Below are positions 11,720 to 22,044 of a DNA stretch of 64,000 nucleotides, piece by piece (the stretch's first letter is position 1; every line of letters begins with the position of its first letter). The DNA lies in assembly GCA_031769625.1 (NCBI GenBank), contig JAUIMM010001030.1:2590001-2654000 (forward strand). Reading direction: 5' to 3'. The notes under the pieces were generated by a model. The model ran no database searches. It saw only the letters and a program-made list of their open reading frames with translations, and was not told where the DNA came from. This stretch comes from Taudactylus pleione (lineage: Eukaryota > Chordata > Amphibia > Anura > Myobatrachidae). The position numbers were made by a program, and so were the translations under genes.

Positions 11720-11829
11720 AAGCCTGTCGCACCTGGAATACCCAGGCGGTCTCCCATCCAAGTACTAACCAGGCCTGGGGCTGCTTAGCGTCCAAGATCA
11801 CACGAGATCGGGCGTGTGGCCGTAGGCGC
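11720..11829 (-). pseudogene. 5S rRNA-derived segment
   Basis: On the minus strand it begins GCGCCTACGGCCACACGCCC and carries GATCTCG…CTAAGCAG, then CCTGGTTAGTACTTGGATGG and GAGACCGCCTGGG, ending GTGCGACAGGCTT. Against vertebrate 5S rRNA the order and the internal promoter (A box, C box) are kept, but about 11 bases (the CACCCTGAACA region near the 5' end) are missing and there are several substitutions. It is a 5S pseudogene or the head of a 5S-derived SINE3-type element, not a working gene. Confidence 0.92.
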
Positions 11830-11854
11830 TGATAGATATGTGGTGGGCAAAGTG

Positions 11855-11965
11855 GCATGGACACAACCTCTATATTAGGCTGTGGCATGTTCCTCCCCGT
11901 GCTTCAGGGTGCCTGGGACCCGGACACTCACTCTATAATAGTGGCGGCGGGTCCTTTTTTTTTTT
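11855..11965. repeat. Direct repeat A1 within mosaic element
   Basis: ACACAACCTCTATATTAGGC …CAGGGTGCCTGGGACCCGGACAC…GTGGCGGCGGGTC. It recurs in the same direction at 13026-13137. A1 is followed by a T18 run. Confidence 0.85.
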
Positions 11966-12149
11966 TTTTTTTATTATATAATATTAAACCAGTACACTGC
12001 CCAGTTCCGTAGGGGAACTACTTGCAATATAACCGAGATGAGGCAGAGCCAGATCTCTATAAGGACTGCAGGTTAAAGTACAAACTCCACAGTTGTGCCG
12101 TTAAACCTAATAAGACCAGGTGCTGTAGGCTTAAGGAAAGAAAAAAACG

Positions 12150-12255
12150 GTAGAGGCCATATGCAAGCACAGGGAGAACATACAAACTCCAAACAGCTAG
12201 GGCGTACTGGGAATAAAACCCACAACCCTGTTAAGGGTTGCACCCCCCACACAAC
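12150..12255 (-). repeat. tRNA-derived SINE fragment
   Basis: On the minus strand: GTGGGTTTTATTCCCAGTAC, then TTTGGAGTTTGTATGTTCTC and CCTGTGCTTGCATATGG. This is the widespread fish/amphibian tRNA-SINE motif 'GGGTTCGATTCCCA…GGAGTTTGCATGTTCTCCCTG'. The B-box-like part is degenerate and the tRNA head is incomplete. Confidence 0.7.
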
Positions 12256-13025
12256 TCCAGAGTGAGGATGCAGGTGATGCTGGCAATAAGCCCCGGCTCC
12301 TTTTAAGGCAGGTGCATATGCTAATAATACTCCTGGAGTATGGCGGCATCTGTGCAAGCCAGCATGAAGTAGACTCTGCCCCTACTATAATAAGCGGGCG
12401 GGGCGCAAACAATGTATAGCAGGCATAAAGCGAGTGGTGGAGCGGGAATGAAATAGACAGCGCCGGTGCAATCTTCATAGACAGCGCCGCAACCCGCAGC
12501 CGAGAGCGCTGTGAATAACAGCCTCGCTCCCTGGCGGCTGTGTGCAGAAGCCAGCGCTCCTACAAGCACCAGCGCGGCAGGGAACAGCCGCGCTGAGTAG
12601 CTCCCTAAGCCCCGCCAATTGGTGCTATGTAGACTCCCTTATGGGAGTAGCGGGGCGCGGCAGGCTCCCTCCTCGTGGGGATAGAGCAGAGGGAAGATTC
12701 GGCTCTCGTGAGAGCAGCAAACAGAGCGCTGTCAGGCTCTATAAAGTAAGACAGCGCTCATCGTGCAGGGATCAGGCATGCTGCTAGGCAGCAACATTAC
12801 AGACTGTCTGAACAGTCTCCCTGTACTGGTATCCGCGCTCTATGCGCGGTAGCTCCGCCCCTTGTAATAACGCTAGCGGCGTTACAGGATTCCAGGAGGG
12901 GATATACTACAGTATATGCCACATGAGCCTGGGAGGGGGCGGAGGGGCCGCAGATTAAACTCCGTTTCCCATAAGGGGAACAGAGCTATACTTACCACTG
13001 CTGGCATCAGGGCTGCGGCTAGGCA

Positions 13026-13137
13026 TTCGGAAGCACGGACACAGCCTCTATATTAAGCTGTGGCGTGTCCTCCCTGAGCTACTGCCAGGGTGCCTGGGAC
13101 TCCGACACGCACTCTTTTTTTAGTGGTGGCGGGTCAC
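13026..13137. repeat. Direct repeat A2 within mosaic element
   Basis: Second copy of A1: ACACAGCCTCTATATTAAGC …CAGGGTGCCTGGGACTCCGACAC…GTGGTGGCGGGTC. Confidence 0.85.
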
Positions 13138-13509
13138 CTGATGCCTCCATGTAGCAGGCTGACAGACGCAGTACTCTGTCAGCCTGTCCTCAATGCTTTG
13201 TGAAAACTAGAAATTAAAATAAAGGAAAATAAAAGAGTGGGCTGGAGCTCAGCCCTATGTGACCGGCTCTCTCGGGCACATTCTAAAAACTGGGGCTGAT
13301 GGGGCATAGAGGGGGAGGAGCCAGTCACACTTCAGAATTATTTAAAGTGCCAGGCTCTGCTCTACCACCGTCTATACCCCACTGTCTTGAACTCCAGTGT
13401 CCCCTAGTGGATGAAGGAGAAATTTCTGTCTGTGTAGGTCAGTAACAATATATCAACACATCAATAAATTTCAATCTCTTATAAATAGATCCGACTGCAG
13501 CTTCTAGCA

Positions 13510-13841
13510 CAGGGGTGGCCAACACACGGGTCTCAAGCCAAATGCTGCTCTTTTGTTTTAGTGATGCGGCTCGCGGCTCAGCAGAACCCCCTTTGGAACT
13601 GTGAACGCTGGCCTCTGAAGCGATCAGAGGCTAAAGAAGCCTCATCACTTCAGAGGCCACCATTCCCAGTGCTGCAGTGCATGGGTGATATCATGACGTC
13701 ACCCGCGATGTGAGGAGTCTGGGTGCCTGCTGGATCTAGCTAGATTCAGACAGCACGGCAGCAGGAGCGGAAGCCCTGACAGCATTGGCCCGATTAGGCA
13801 AGTACTGGGCTGGGGTACAACTACAGGGTTGGCCACCCCTA
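13510..13841. mobile_element. hAT MITE with perfect 8-bp duplication
   Basis: CAGGGGTGGCCAAC at the left and GTTGGCCACCCCTA at the right, with TTCTAGCA on both sides (13502-13509 and 13842-13849). Charlie/hAT-type ends and duplication length. 332 bp, non-coding. Confidence 0.92.
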
Positions 13842-13849
13842 TTCTAGCA

Positions 13850-14160
13850 CAAGGGGGAAAACTGGAATCCCAAACAGTACAAAGAAAAGAGGGTTACAGA
13901 ATAGCCGTCAGCACTAATTATTTATTAAAGAATATAAACAAATACATTACACTAATATAATATGGATCACATGGCCGGTGTATATGATAATACATATAAA
14001 AATTGATAAGACATTCACAAAAAATATTAATTGTGACCAGCCAACAAGGTATAACACAATATCTGAAACTTTTCGGAGCAACTTGTTACTTTTATGTTTA
14101 TAAAATGTCCATGCAGATAGGAACAGATATTTATCAATTAGCTTGGTCCAAGCATTCGTA
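13850..14160. other. TRMT10B intron 3, no feature seen
   Basis: AT-rich; nothing recognised. Confidence 0.5.
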
Positions 14161-14163
14161 TTA

Positions 14164-14470
14164 AGCTGGTTACACACTATGCGATCCGTCTTATGATATA
14201 TGGCTCTGGTCTGGATTGGAATAATATATTGTATGGATCATAGTGTGTACGCTGGATCACATGTGCACGGCGGTCGTTCATCACATCTTCCCATCTGCTG
14301 TGTTAAGCAGCAAATGTGACTATGCAGTGAATGACGCTATGCTGCTAAATGCATGGAACGATATATTGCCCGCTCGTACACTGGATCGTGTAGGGTGCAC
14401 AACTGGCACGACGCAATGTATATATCGTTGCCATCGCTGGGTACACAGATCGTATAGTGTGTACCCAGAT
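14164..14470. mobile_element. PIF/Harbinger-type MITE, TTA duplication
   Basis: AGCTGGTTACACACTATGCG at the left, complement TAGTGTGTACCCAGAT at the right, TTA on both sides (14161-14163, 14471-14473). Several internal TACACACTA repeats. Non-coding. Confidence 0.85.
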
Positions 14471-14707
14471 TTACTGTCCCATATAAAAAAAATCTTTCTT
14501 GCAGAACACTTAACTCACAGTTCTTTGGTCTGAGCAGACAAAGCAGGCATCCAAACTTTTAGCAAGTGAGAGAACTAAAGTTAATCAGCTTATCCAAGCA
14601 GCAATCAATACAAATATGGTATGGAATCAGGGAAAGCAAAAGGATTCATTAAAGTGAATGCACGTTCCACCAATGCAAGCCCAAGCTCAATACCTTAATG
14701 TCCCTTA

Positions 14708-14925
14708 AGCTGGGTACACACTTAAAGAGACATTGTGGTCGACCGCCCATCGCGCCCGATTAGTTAAGCTATACACACTTACCAATCGGCTGCTCGATAT
14801 GTTGGGCAGACATCACAACTGGGCGGGTATTTAAATTTGCCCGCCCAGTTGTAATGTCAGTGTTGGCGTTGCCTGCAGTCAGTGTACGGGCGATCGGCGG
14901 GTCGCCTGTACACACATGCAGATGC
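14708..14925. mobile_element. Second AGCTGGGTACACAC MITE, right end degenerate
   Basis: TTA then AGCTGGGTACACACTTAA at the left. A long internal stem (CAACTGGGCGGGTATTTAAA…TTTGCCCGCCCAGTTG) is clear. The right end is only recognisable as CCTGTACACAC. It ends about 40 bp before exon 3 of TRMT10B. Confidence 0.65.
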
Positions 14926-14962
14926 ACCGATGTAGATCTGCAAGATATAAAAAGAACATTAC

Positions 14963-15090
14963 CTTCTTGCTCATGTGATCTGTCATACTCAAATCAACGC
15001 AAAGTCTAGGACCAGAATCCTTTGCTTCCAAAAGGCGTTCTTTGGTCAAAGCTTTTAAAAACTTTTTGCTGTGTTGTTGTTGGCTGATGC
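14963..15090 (-). CDS. TRMT10B: TRMT10B coding exon 3 (start of SPOUT domain)
   Basis: 128 nt. It encodes ISQQQHSKKFLKALTKERL, then LLEAKDSGPRLCVDLSMTDH and MSKK. The LCVDLSM segment is the first beta strand of the TRM10 methyltransferase fold, the counterpart of the family's 'DxSM' motif. Acceptor …TTTTTTTCCAG|GCATC; donor AAGAAG|GTAATG. It is followed by the longest intron in the window (7400-14962), which carries the 5.8-kb mosaic foldback element and several MITEs. Confidence 0.95.
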
Positions 15091-15632
15091 CTGGAAAAAA
15101 AGTGGTACAGGATATAGCGCCCATTAAATACCAGTATTAGTTCAATTCTTCAAATTAACAGTTATGGTTTCAGTTCCCTAATACTGTGAAAAGAGCAAAA
15201 TTTGTTCAATGTTTTAAAGCAGAGGTCCTCACCTGTCACAGACAAACAAGAAAGGAGGACTCAAATAAAAAAAACCATAGAAAAATACTTACTGGTAGTG
15301 GACTGTTAAGTGAGGAAACGATCTAGAGAGCTCTGAGATTTTTAACAAGCAGGTGCTTTTGTTTATACAGTAATAAGTGTCCCGAGCATCATTAAGTCCA
15401 TGTAAGAATGCACCACAGTACATTATCAACGTCTTGGAAAGTCACCAGGACATGTTTCAATGTAATCAAACTACAGTAGCTGTACATGTCACAAGACGTA
15501 ATGCTTTCTAGGAAAACTGTCTTAAAAAGAGAAGAATGTTATATGTAAGGTGAATAATGTGAACTATACTGTACTTATTATTATAGTAATGCCATTTTAA
15601 ATATTCGCATAACTTAATGGACCTTTGTAGCT
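15091..15632. other. TRMT10B intron 2, no feature seen
   Basis: No repeat or exon recognised. Confidence 0.5.
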
Positions 15633-15875
15633 GGACTAGTCTTCCTGCTAGGTTGTTTTAGCAGGACACTCTGCTAAAACACTCTGCCCGATTTTAAAAC
15701 TTCTAAATACACCTTGTCCTACCTGTCGGCGCCCTGCTGAAACAGCCTGCCAGGTGTGCCGGATGCCGTCCCCTCGCGTGGACCGCGGTTTCCCGCGGGG
15801 AGGAAAATTGAGGTGTGCATGCACCTTTTACAGTCCACTGCCCTGCCCAGCGCCGGGCCTATAATTAACACTATG
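15633..15875. mobile_element. Degenerate MITE, CTAGG(C/T)TGTTTTAGC family
   Basis: Contains CTGCTAGGTTGTTTTAGCAG, GCCCTGCTGAAACAGCCTGC and CCGCGGTTTCCCGCGGGGAG. The order and motifs match the inner element at 36390-36801. Borders approximate. Confidence 0.5.
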
Positions 15876-16088
15876 GATTATTATGGAAAAGATTTAAATT
15901 TGTTTTTAAAGGATAAAACATTTGTATTCTCCATTTGTGTTTATATATAAATTTTATATGGGGCATATTACTTTTGCGTTTATTAAGACCACTGTTAAGA
16001 CAATATTCTGTTGTGTATATGACAATTCATTGTATTATAGTATGTGTAAATAGTAGTGTATGCTAAACTCAAAACACCCCCTAACAAT

Positions 16089-16447
16089 GGGGGCGATTCA
16101 ATTCAGCGCTATGTTGAATAGCCCCGGGAAGGCGTTCCCGAAGCTTTTCAATTGACCGTGCTGTTAAGTCCGACTAGAGGATTTCTGCTCGTACCCATCT
16201 GAGGTGCGAGCAGAAATCCGACTTAAGTGTTGGTCGCGATGCTGTGGTCTGGCTTAGCACGGTGCTAAAAGCCTCGCGGTCAGCACTTTAGTCGGAGAGT
16301 ACCGGCTACCGTAACTAAACACCCCGCAGTAATCATCTTTCTCCAACTTTAATGGTTCTAGTTGGGCTTAAAAGTGTGGTCAATTGATTAGCTTCAGGAA
16401 CTCCTTACCGGGGCTATTCAACATCGTGCTGAATTGAATCACCGACA
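16089..16447. mobile_element. MITE with GGGGGCGATTCAATTCAGC ends
   Basis: GCGATTCAATTCAGC at the left and GCTGAATTGAATC at the right; further arms AATAGCCCCGG…/…CCGGGGCTATT pair, and an inner stem around CTCGTACCCATCTGAGGTGCGAG is visible. Non-coding. Confidence 0.8.
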
Positions 16448-17226
16448 CTATTAAGCCACGTTCCTATGCTATTGTGGTGCATTGCTATCCACAATTGCTA
16501 CGGCGGATGTACATCTGGCACAGATGCTACTGTGTTTGAGAAGGACAAATCTCTATAGGTAGTGGACCACCTGTCTTTAAACATGCAATAATATTCTCAT
16601 GCTCAAAAGACTTGCACTTAACCCATCCTTGCTCTCCAGCTTCAGACAACAGACTTTCTTCCATGCTTCTTGTTTACTTAATGATCTCCAATTTAGCTGC
16701 ACACATCACTGAACAGCTTCGCACAAAATTATTATTTTCTTTAAGCTAAATCCAAAGGCACATTTTCTCTTACGCGTTTGATGCTGTTGAACACCCTATG
16801 CCCATGCAAGCACTCCATCATTCTTACTTCCTGGAAACCTACAGATCTTCATTTGTTTCCCCATGGTTAAATGTGGTGACAGTAGCAGGCTACCTGCGTG
16901 TACCTGTGCAGGTCATGGCCTTCCGGTTATCGCCAAATTTCTGCATTTTTTTTTTCTGTACAGTGGAAAAGTGGATTTTATTTGCATAATCGGTTTGTGA
17001 GTATTTAAAAACTGTATTCAAGCACCTGGCATGCAACAAAAATAAAAACTCTGCAGTTTAACAATGTATTACACTGTGTGGCAGATAATTATAAGGCACA
17101 ATCATATCAGTAGAATTGCACAGCTATTAAAAGTGAATCTAGAGTTCGAAGAAAATCACTGGTATGACATCCTTTGACAATTAATGGAAGTCTACCAGAA
17201 TATAACTGAAGCATTTTTCACACTAA
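16448..17226. other. TRMT10B intron 2, no feature seen
   Basis: Anonymous AT-rich intron sequence. Confidence 0.5.
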
Positions 17227-18041
17227 GGGCCGTATTCAATTAGAGGCGAAAACCCGTAATCGGCGAAAAAGTTTTGCGTACTGCCGCTTTTCGCCTGATC
17301 GGAACTTATCTCCAAATTCAATTCCAGCCGGAATTTGCCTGAGCGGAAACTCAATGCAATGTAATAGGCGAAAAAGTTTCTCCTAAAAATAGCAGGTGAA
17401 AAGACGTGCAAAATCTTTATTTTGGGGTGCAAACGTGGGGAAATTACCCAGAACCCTTGGCACAGTCCCCCAAAGGCCAAATCTTGCAAAAAAAACAAAA
17501 CAAGATCATAAAAAAGTACTTTAATTTTTGGGGCGAAAAAGTAAAAAAAGTGGATGGACAAGCATAAAAACTAGCAAAATACTTCTTGGGGGTCTGCAAG
17601 GATGGGTCAGGTGTTTTTAGGATTGCGGGTGCGTTTTTGAAATTTTTTAAAAGTTAAATTTAGAGACTTAAAAAGATGCTAGCACCCATTTTCAAGTACC
17701 CCCAATTTGACAGGACGACTTACTTTCCCCCCAAAATACTGCTTTATGCCATTCTTCACCACTTATGCAAAGACGCTAATAAGAAGCTATTTAAACTAAC
17801 ACTTTTATTAGTACACATCTACACTGATTCCCTATGTTAGTGCATCTTTTTTTGGGGTACAGACTGCTTTCCTCACTTCTGACAGTACTTTCCGCCTTCG
17901 CCGATTTTGCGCGTTTAGGAATTGAATAGGGCAAAAGCGAGGACGTGCATGAAAAGTTTTCGCCTCTTAAACAGGCGAAGGAGGTAGAAAGTCGGACAGG
18001 CGAAACTTGTCCGACTTTTCGCCTCGAATTGAATACGGGCC
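17227..18041. mobile_element. 0.8-kb MITE with GGGCCGTATTCAATT ends
   Basis: GGGCCGTATTCAATTAGAGG at the left pairs with CCTCGAATTGAATACGGGCC-like sequence at the right end. Adjacent TTTTCGCC motifs in both arms extend the inverted repeat. No transposase frame. Confidence 0.85.
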
Positions 18042-18832
18042 TTTGTTTACTACAATAAGCTGTCAAATTTTGAAACAGTTATTTCCCTGTATCTTTACAA
18101 CTTAAGTGTCCCAAGTACATCTCATACTGTAAGTTCATTTGAACAGGGTCAACTTCACTTTCTGTTCCTATATAGCATTGTTTGCAACACATCAATAACT
18201 TGATCTACATGTGTCCACATACACCGGTCCTCAAGTCGCTCCAAATAACACCATGAGGAGTGTAACAGATTTTGCAACTAAGCTACACCATGCATCCCAC
18301 CACACAGTTTTGAACCGAATATAGTCATGTCACTAATGCGACAAAAGTAAAATGTAACAGTACCCTGGACACTGGCGCTGACATTGCATTCAGCAGGTGT
18401 GTGAGACTCAGATGTTAACCTGGGTAAAAAAGGCAAAAGAATGATGAGCCGCACTGTGCATCGCGCCATGTAGGGTTGTGATTAATCTGCCACTTTACAC
18501 CAACTCCATTGTGACAACAATATTAATCCTATGCACCTAGGACGCTATAAGCGAATTTGGATGCAGCTACGATGCGACATAGACGCTAAATTAACAATAA
18601 GTAAGAAAGTCCGGAAATCATTACCTGTGGCTGGGCATACAAGGTGCACACCATAAGGATAGGTGAATGAGTAATTGTGTACAGTCATAGGAAATAGGTT
18701 TTCATTTTAGAAAATACAACTTTGTTTTGATAGTAAAATTATTAAAAAAGTAATAAACAAAGTACAAGAAAAATGGATTGTACAATGTACAGTATATCCT
18801 CTATTGTTTTAAGCCCACATAAACCACATTAC
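18042..18832. other. TRMT10B intron 2, no feature seen
   Basis: No repeat or exon recognised. Confidence 0.5.
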
Positions 18833-18944
18833 CTGTGTCATCACCAGAATGCTTCTCTTTTCTTCTCTCCTTTTCTTGTTTTCTTTTACTTTTTTTGGCT
18901 GCAACAATTTTTTCCCAGTGTCTCTGTTTCCTCAAGACATTCCT
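18833..18944 (-). CDS. TRMT10B: TRMT10B coding exon 2 (basic helix)
   Basis: 112 nt, 37 codons plus one base. It encodes RNVLRKQRHWEKIVAAKKSK followed by more Lys/Arg-rich residues and HSGDDT. This highly basic, probably helical region is the strongest TRMT10B signature in the window. In TRM10 proteins the basic N-terminal extension helps bind tRNA. Acceptor: …TTTTTTTCCTTAG|AGG; donor: GACACAG|GTAATG. The phase-1 end is completed by the GC that starts exon 3. Confidence 0.93.
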
Positions 18945-19759
18945 CTAAGGAAAAAAATATAAATAACAGAAAATAAAATGTGGATTTGCAAAATATCTTA
19001 AACAAGTAGCCGACAGGTCAACATAGGTGTGCGCAGCGCATTTCATAAGGTTGTGTAGGAGCAACTGATTGAAAGACATTAAAGGTAAAACAAAGTAATA
19101 GTATTGTTTGGCAAATATTATAGCTACCAGAAGATTGTCACCATCTTCCTTTTAGGGATGGCACGCAGAGGAGAATAAGCAGCCCATAGCACCTGTTATC
19201 TAAGTATATTACAAATAATGACTCAGATAACATATACATTTTTAACATGTTAATAAGGTTCTGTTTTAAAGGGTAGGGGATGTTCTGCAAACATACATAA
19301 TGCACTTGGATCTGTCAGTTGAACTTTGAAAGTTCTGGATTATCTAGATCTTCTTGGGAAAGCCTAGAGTATTGCACACACTGACTGAACAAAGCTATGA
19401 CCTTCATGCTATAACAAAAATCACTTCCAGCATGCTGCAGAGAGAAGAGAAATAAGCAAAGCGGTCCAAAATGAAACGGAGCCGATATCCTCACTGGTAG
19501 GCATAGAAGACAACAGATTGAAATTGTTTGTATTTTGGTGAGAAAAACTGACTGATCTTGTAGTCTGAAAGACGGCATGTCTGGTTGACCTTACCCAGCA
19601 GAATGCTAAAAATACTTTTCCTGCAAAGGGGGGTAATTCTGACTGGTTTTGATCTATGCACCATCCTAAAATCAAATGAATGTCATTCACCTTCTGGCAA
19701 AATATCTTTGGTGCTAATAAAAAAAATCAGAATGCAATTCCTTCTGATGACTGTCACCT
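18945..19759. other. TRMT10B intron 1, no feature seen
   Basis: AT-rich; nothing recognised. Confidence 0.5.
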
Positions 19760-20170
19760 GTCAGGAAAGGGATTCAAATGCCGGCTGTGCTGCACAGCCG
19801 ATGGACAGATATGTCTGCAGATATATATGTCCATCGGCAGGTGTGTACGGGCGGTCTGCAGACCGCCCACACACACACAGCGGCAGCCGCGAGGAGGGGG
19901 CAGGATACCCCCCGCCCATCGGGACACGCCCCCTGGTCGTCGGGACCCGCTGCAAGTCACAAATGATGGCCATTCAGTGTGTATGAACGACCATCATCTG
20001 CAGATATATCTGTCAGGTGTGTAGCCACCTTTAGAGATGATTCAATTTCTTTTAGGCGTAACCTGGGTCATCGAGACCCAGGTCGGGTATCCCAGGAAAA
20101 AAATCCAGATTCAAGTGCTAAAACCCAGGTTTTCTGGCTTATGTCTGAAAGGGGTATAAGTGAGTTTGCA
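19760..20170. repeat. Two abutting MITE fragments
   Basis: 19780-20030 has arms GATGGACAGATATGTCTGCA…/…CATCTGCAGATATATCTGTC and the GTGTGTA(C/T)GGGCGGTC style of the TACACACTA MITEs. 20030-20165 contains GCTAAAACCCAGGTTTT and AAAGGGGTATA, matching the ends of the MITE at 57276 but rearranged. 110-bp order is scrambled, so these are remnants. Confidence 0.55.
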
Positions 20171-20245
20171 GATAAGTTTGAACCAACAGATACGCAATGA
20201 CATTTGACAAAAGTTTTTTTTTTCCCTTTTTCAAAACATGCTTAC

Positions 20246-20450
20246 CGAACACCATGCCTCGTTATCATGGGAGAGTGATCCTGATTTGTCATTGTCCACA
20301 TCAATATGAATTAACAAGAGGTCCTTCAGTAAAGTATACTCATCTTCAAGACTCTCATCTCTATCTTCTGCTTCATCTTCAAATTTGGTTTTATTTGTAG
20401 GACTGCAAATGTTATCTTCAGCACATTTCATCATGTCTTATCAGGTGGCC
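20246..20450 (-). CDS. TRMT10B: TRMT10B coding exon 1 (N-terminus)
   Basis: The first in-frame ATG is at 20434-20432; a second ATG follows immediately, and the true start could be either. Bases 20450-20435 are probably 5'UTR after an acceptor (…GGATAAAAG) with only a weak pyrimidine tract. The 63 codons encode an acidic N-terminal segment rich in Glu and Asp (DEAEDRDESLEDEY) ending in AWCS. It is not conserved except for the final AWCS, which in the family abuts the basic helix of the next exon. The donor reads TGTTCG|GTAAGC. The N-terminus of TRM10 enzymes is variable and lies outside the methyltransferase domain. Confidence 0.88.
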
Positions 20451-21022
20451 CTTTTATCCAAATAAATAAATAAAAACAAGTTATTATATGCCTGTAACAT
20501 TACAATACAAAATACATATATCTTTAGCAAAAAATGCTACTTGTATAGCAATAATATATAATTTTTGATAATCACGTAAGTGACCGGCAACTATGAAGCT
20601 TACTTCCAAATAATTTCAATACAACGGACAGGTTCAACTTTAGAATCTGACTTACGCTGCCACAACTCCCATGATTAAATCATTTAGGGTACTAAAACTT
20701 GATGGACTTGTAGTCCAATACACAGGTTGTATAATTAAACATAACTTGTTATACAGATTTCAGAGAGTACTACCAATCCTCCAGCTGACATGAATCAGAC
20801 TAGTGTGTATAATCACAACACCTAGAAATATGTGCCCTGGCGGACACGGTTCTCTACTAGTACTGTCTGTTCTGGGAATACTAACAGCAACATGTATATG
20901 CAGATTACAGTATACTTACAGCCGTGCCCTGTAAAATGACAGGTCTAATCTGAAAAATATCTCAGATACAGTGCACTGCTTGGTGCCGGGATGATCATCA
21001 CACTAGGAAGTCGCGCACTCAA

Positions 21023-21030
21023 TGACATCA
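21023..21030. promoter_or_regulatory. CRE/ATF-like octamer TGACATCA
   Basis: TGACATCA differs by one base from the CRE TGACGTCA and lies between the probable first-exon donor and the YY1-type site. It could also occur by chance. Confidence 0.3.
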
Positions 21031-21074
21031 TCACTAAGCGCTAATGCTCAGTACTCGAAGATCAGGTATGGTGA

Positions 21075-21088
21075 GGCGGCCATCTTTG
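21075..21088 (-). promoter_or_regulatory. YY1-type site at the probable TRMT10B start
   Basis: Plus strand GGCGGCCATCTTTG, the reverse complement of the YY1 core AAGATGGC. YY1 sites in this position relative to the start are common in housekeeping promoters. No binding data. Confidence 0.5.
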
Positions 21089-21095
21089 TTACTGG

Positions 21096-21781
21096 AAAAC
21101 TTTTTTTTTTTTATCGGAAATGTTCTTGTTCTGAGCGATAATGAAAAGATAATAAGGATATATTTATGACACGGTTGCTGTCAATGAATTTGCCAGTACG
21201 GATGTAATGCAAGCAAAAGAATCTGGAGATAGAAGCGCACACTGGAGCAATGATCAGAAATGATTGTGTCCCTACAATAATTCGATTAAGTTGTATGTTG
21301 CAGTTACAATATACAATTGTGTTTATTTTATATTACTAGATGTGCATACTTCCCAACATATGAGTACAACTCATGTACAGTTAGTTACATTTCCTTATCT
21401 ATAACAGTATAATTTTTTAACAGAAAGTAATTGCAGTCTCGATAGATGGATATACAAAAAAATAACAAAAGAATAAAACCTGAATATGATATGTTCTAAT
21501 TGCCGCTAGATGGCGCTAGAGGCCGTTCCTTCAGAACTGCTTTGTAAGCAGAAATCCTGAATTGAATAATGTGTCTCGTTTCACACCATGCACATAGTAT
21601 AGGCAAATTGTGCTGGGTTTCAGTGTATAATTTTTTTTTTATTATTATTTTTACGATCAGTGATAAAGACATATGCATAGATATATATTTTAGTTTTTGT
21701 TCATTTTGTTTCCTAACCCCCAGCACTACTCCTTCAATTACCAACCACCCATGACTGAGAAAATGTGAGTAAAAATTGTAT
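21096..21781. other. Upstream flank of TRMT10B
   Basis: Contains the CTCF-like motif at 21503; otherwise AT-rich with a T10 run at 21630. No exon of a divergent gene recognised. Confidence 0.5.
21503..21516 (+). promoter_or_regulatory. CTCF-like motif upstream of TRMT10B
   Basis: CCGCTAGATGGCGC fits the CTCF core CCASYAGRKGGCRS except G for A at the third position, a common variant. It lies about 400 bp upstream of the probable start of TRMT10B and could mark a domain boundary. Confidence 0.4.
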
Positions 21782-21880
21782 CTTATTATTATTAGTATTA
21801 ATCTTTATTTACATGGGTCCTGCAGCACCTTACAAAGTACATAAACAAATGAGCGAACAAGAAAACAGTGACTTAAAGTG
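21782..21880 (-). mobile_element. LINE 3' end fragment
   Basis: Read on the minus strand: TTTGTAAGGTGCTGCAGGAC, then CCATGTAAATAAAGATTAAT and (AATAAT)n. Typical L2/CR1-group 3' terminus; similar sequence at 37513-37640. Confidence 0.65.
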
Positions 21881-22044
21881 GGTACACATCTTACAGCTAT
21901 ATCTGAAGATGATGGTTGTTCATACACACTAAAAAACCGTCATCTGACCGTGGGTCCTGCTTTCTGGGGTGCCATGTCGCGCCACCCTCCCCGCAACCTT
22001 TTTAGCAAGTGTACTGACACACTACACAATGCCCCAATATATCT

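Larger units (their letters stand above)
7629..13430. mobile_element. 5.8-kb mosaic foldback element in TRMT10B intron 3
   Basis: The left arm (about 7668-7818: TTTCTCCGATTCCACAGGGG, ACACTGGAGTTCAAGACAGT …) is repeated inverted at 13290-13425, including the GGAGGAGCCAGTCACACTTC and CTGGGGCTGATGGGGCATAG stretches. Between them no open frame resembles a transposase; the longest (7840-8376) has no recognisable motif. The interior holds a 5S-derived segment, a tRNA-SINE fragment, a 1.2-kb-spaced direct repeat, (TA)n tracts and a GC-rich block (12480-12900). Outer bases appear to be ACAGAAA/TTTCTGT. I cannot name the family. It must be mobilised in trans, if at all. Confidence 0.7.
3063..21095 (-). 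other. TRMT10B: TRMT10B gene span, last exon beyond left edge
   Basis: The span joins a probable non-coding first exon and seven coding exons read on the minus strand. Each coding exon has a GT donor and AG acceptor, and exon phases are compatible throughout: 189, 112, 128, 153, 79, 68 and 124 nt give 284 codons plus one base with no stop. The product belongs to the TRM10/TRMT10 SPOUT family, which methylates N1 of the purine at position 9 of tRNA using S-adenosylmethionine. TRMT10B rather than TRMT10A or C is indicated by the AWCS junction followed by RKQRHWEKIVAAKKSKRKQ, by LYGSNKKA and by HSEILAINQ, which I know from TRMT10B. The last exon should encode about 30-35 residues and is not seen between 1 and 3062, so it should lie left of the window. 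The introns are mostly transposon-derived. The exons look intact, so the gene is probably functional. Confidence 0.93.
20920..21095 (-). other. TRMT10B: Probable TRMT10B non-coding first exon and start region
   Basis: On the minus strand the sequence ends in CACGGCT followed by GTAAGTATA, a near-consensus donor, about 470 bp upstream of the ATG-containing exon. The region carries a YY1-type site (GGCGGCCATCTTTG) and a CRE-like site, and is richer in CpG than its surroundings. In many vertebrate genes a YY1 site sits just downstream of the start, which would place transcription start near 21095-21110. The upstream boundary is a guess. No coding potential is claimed. Confidence 0.5.

Noticed and set aside
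11940..11962. T18 run considered as the RNA polymerase III terminator of a 5S or tRNA gene
   Set aside because: It lies on the wrong side and strand of the 5S-derived segment.
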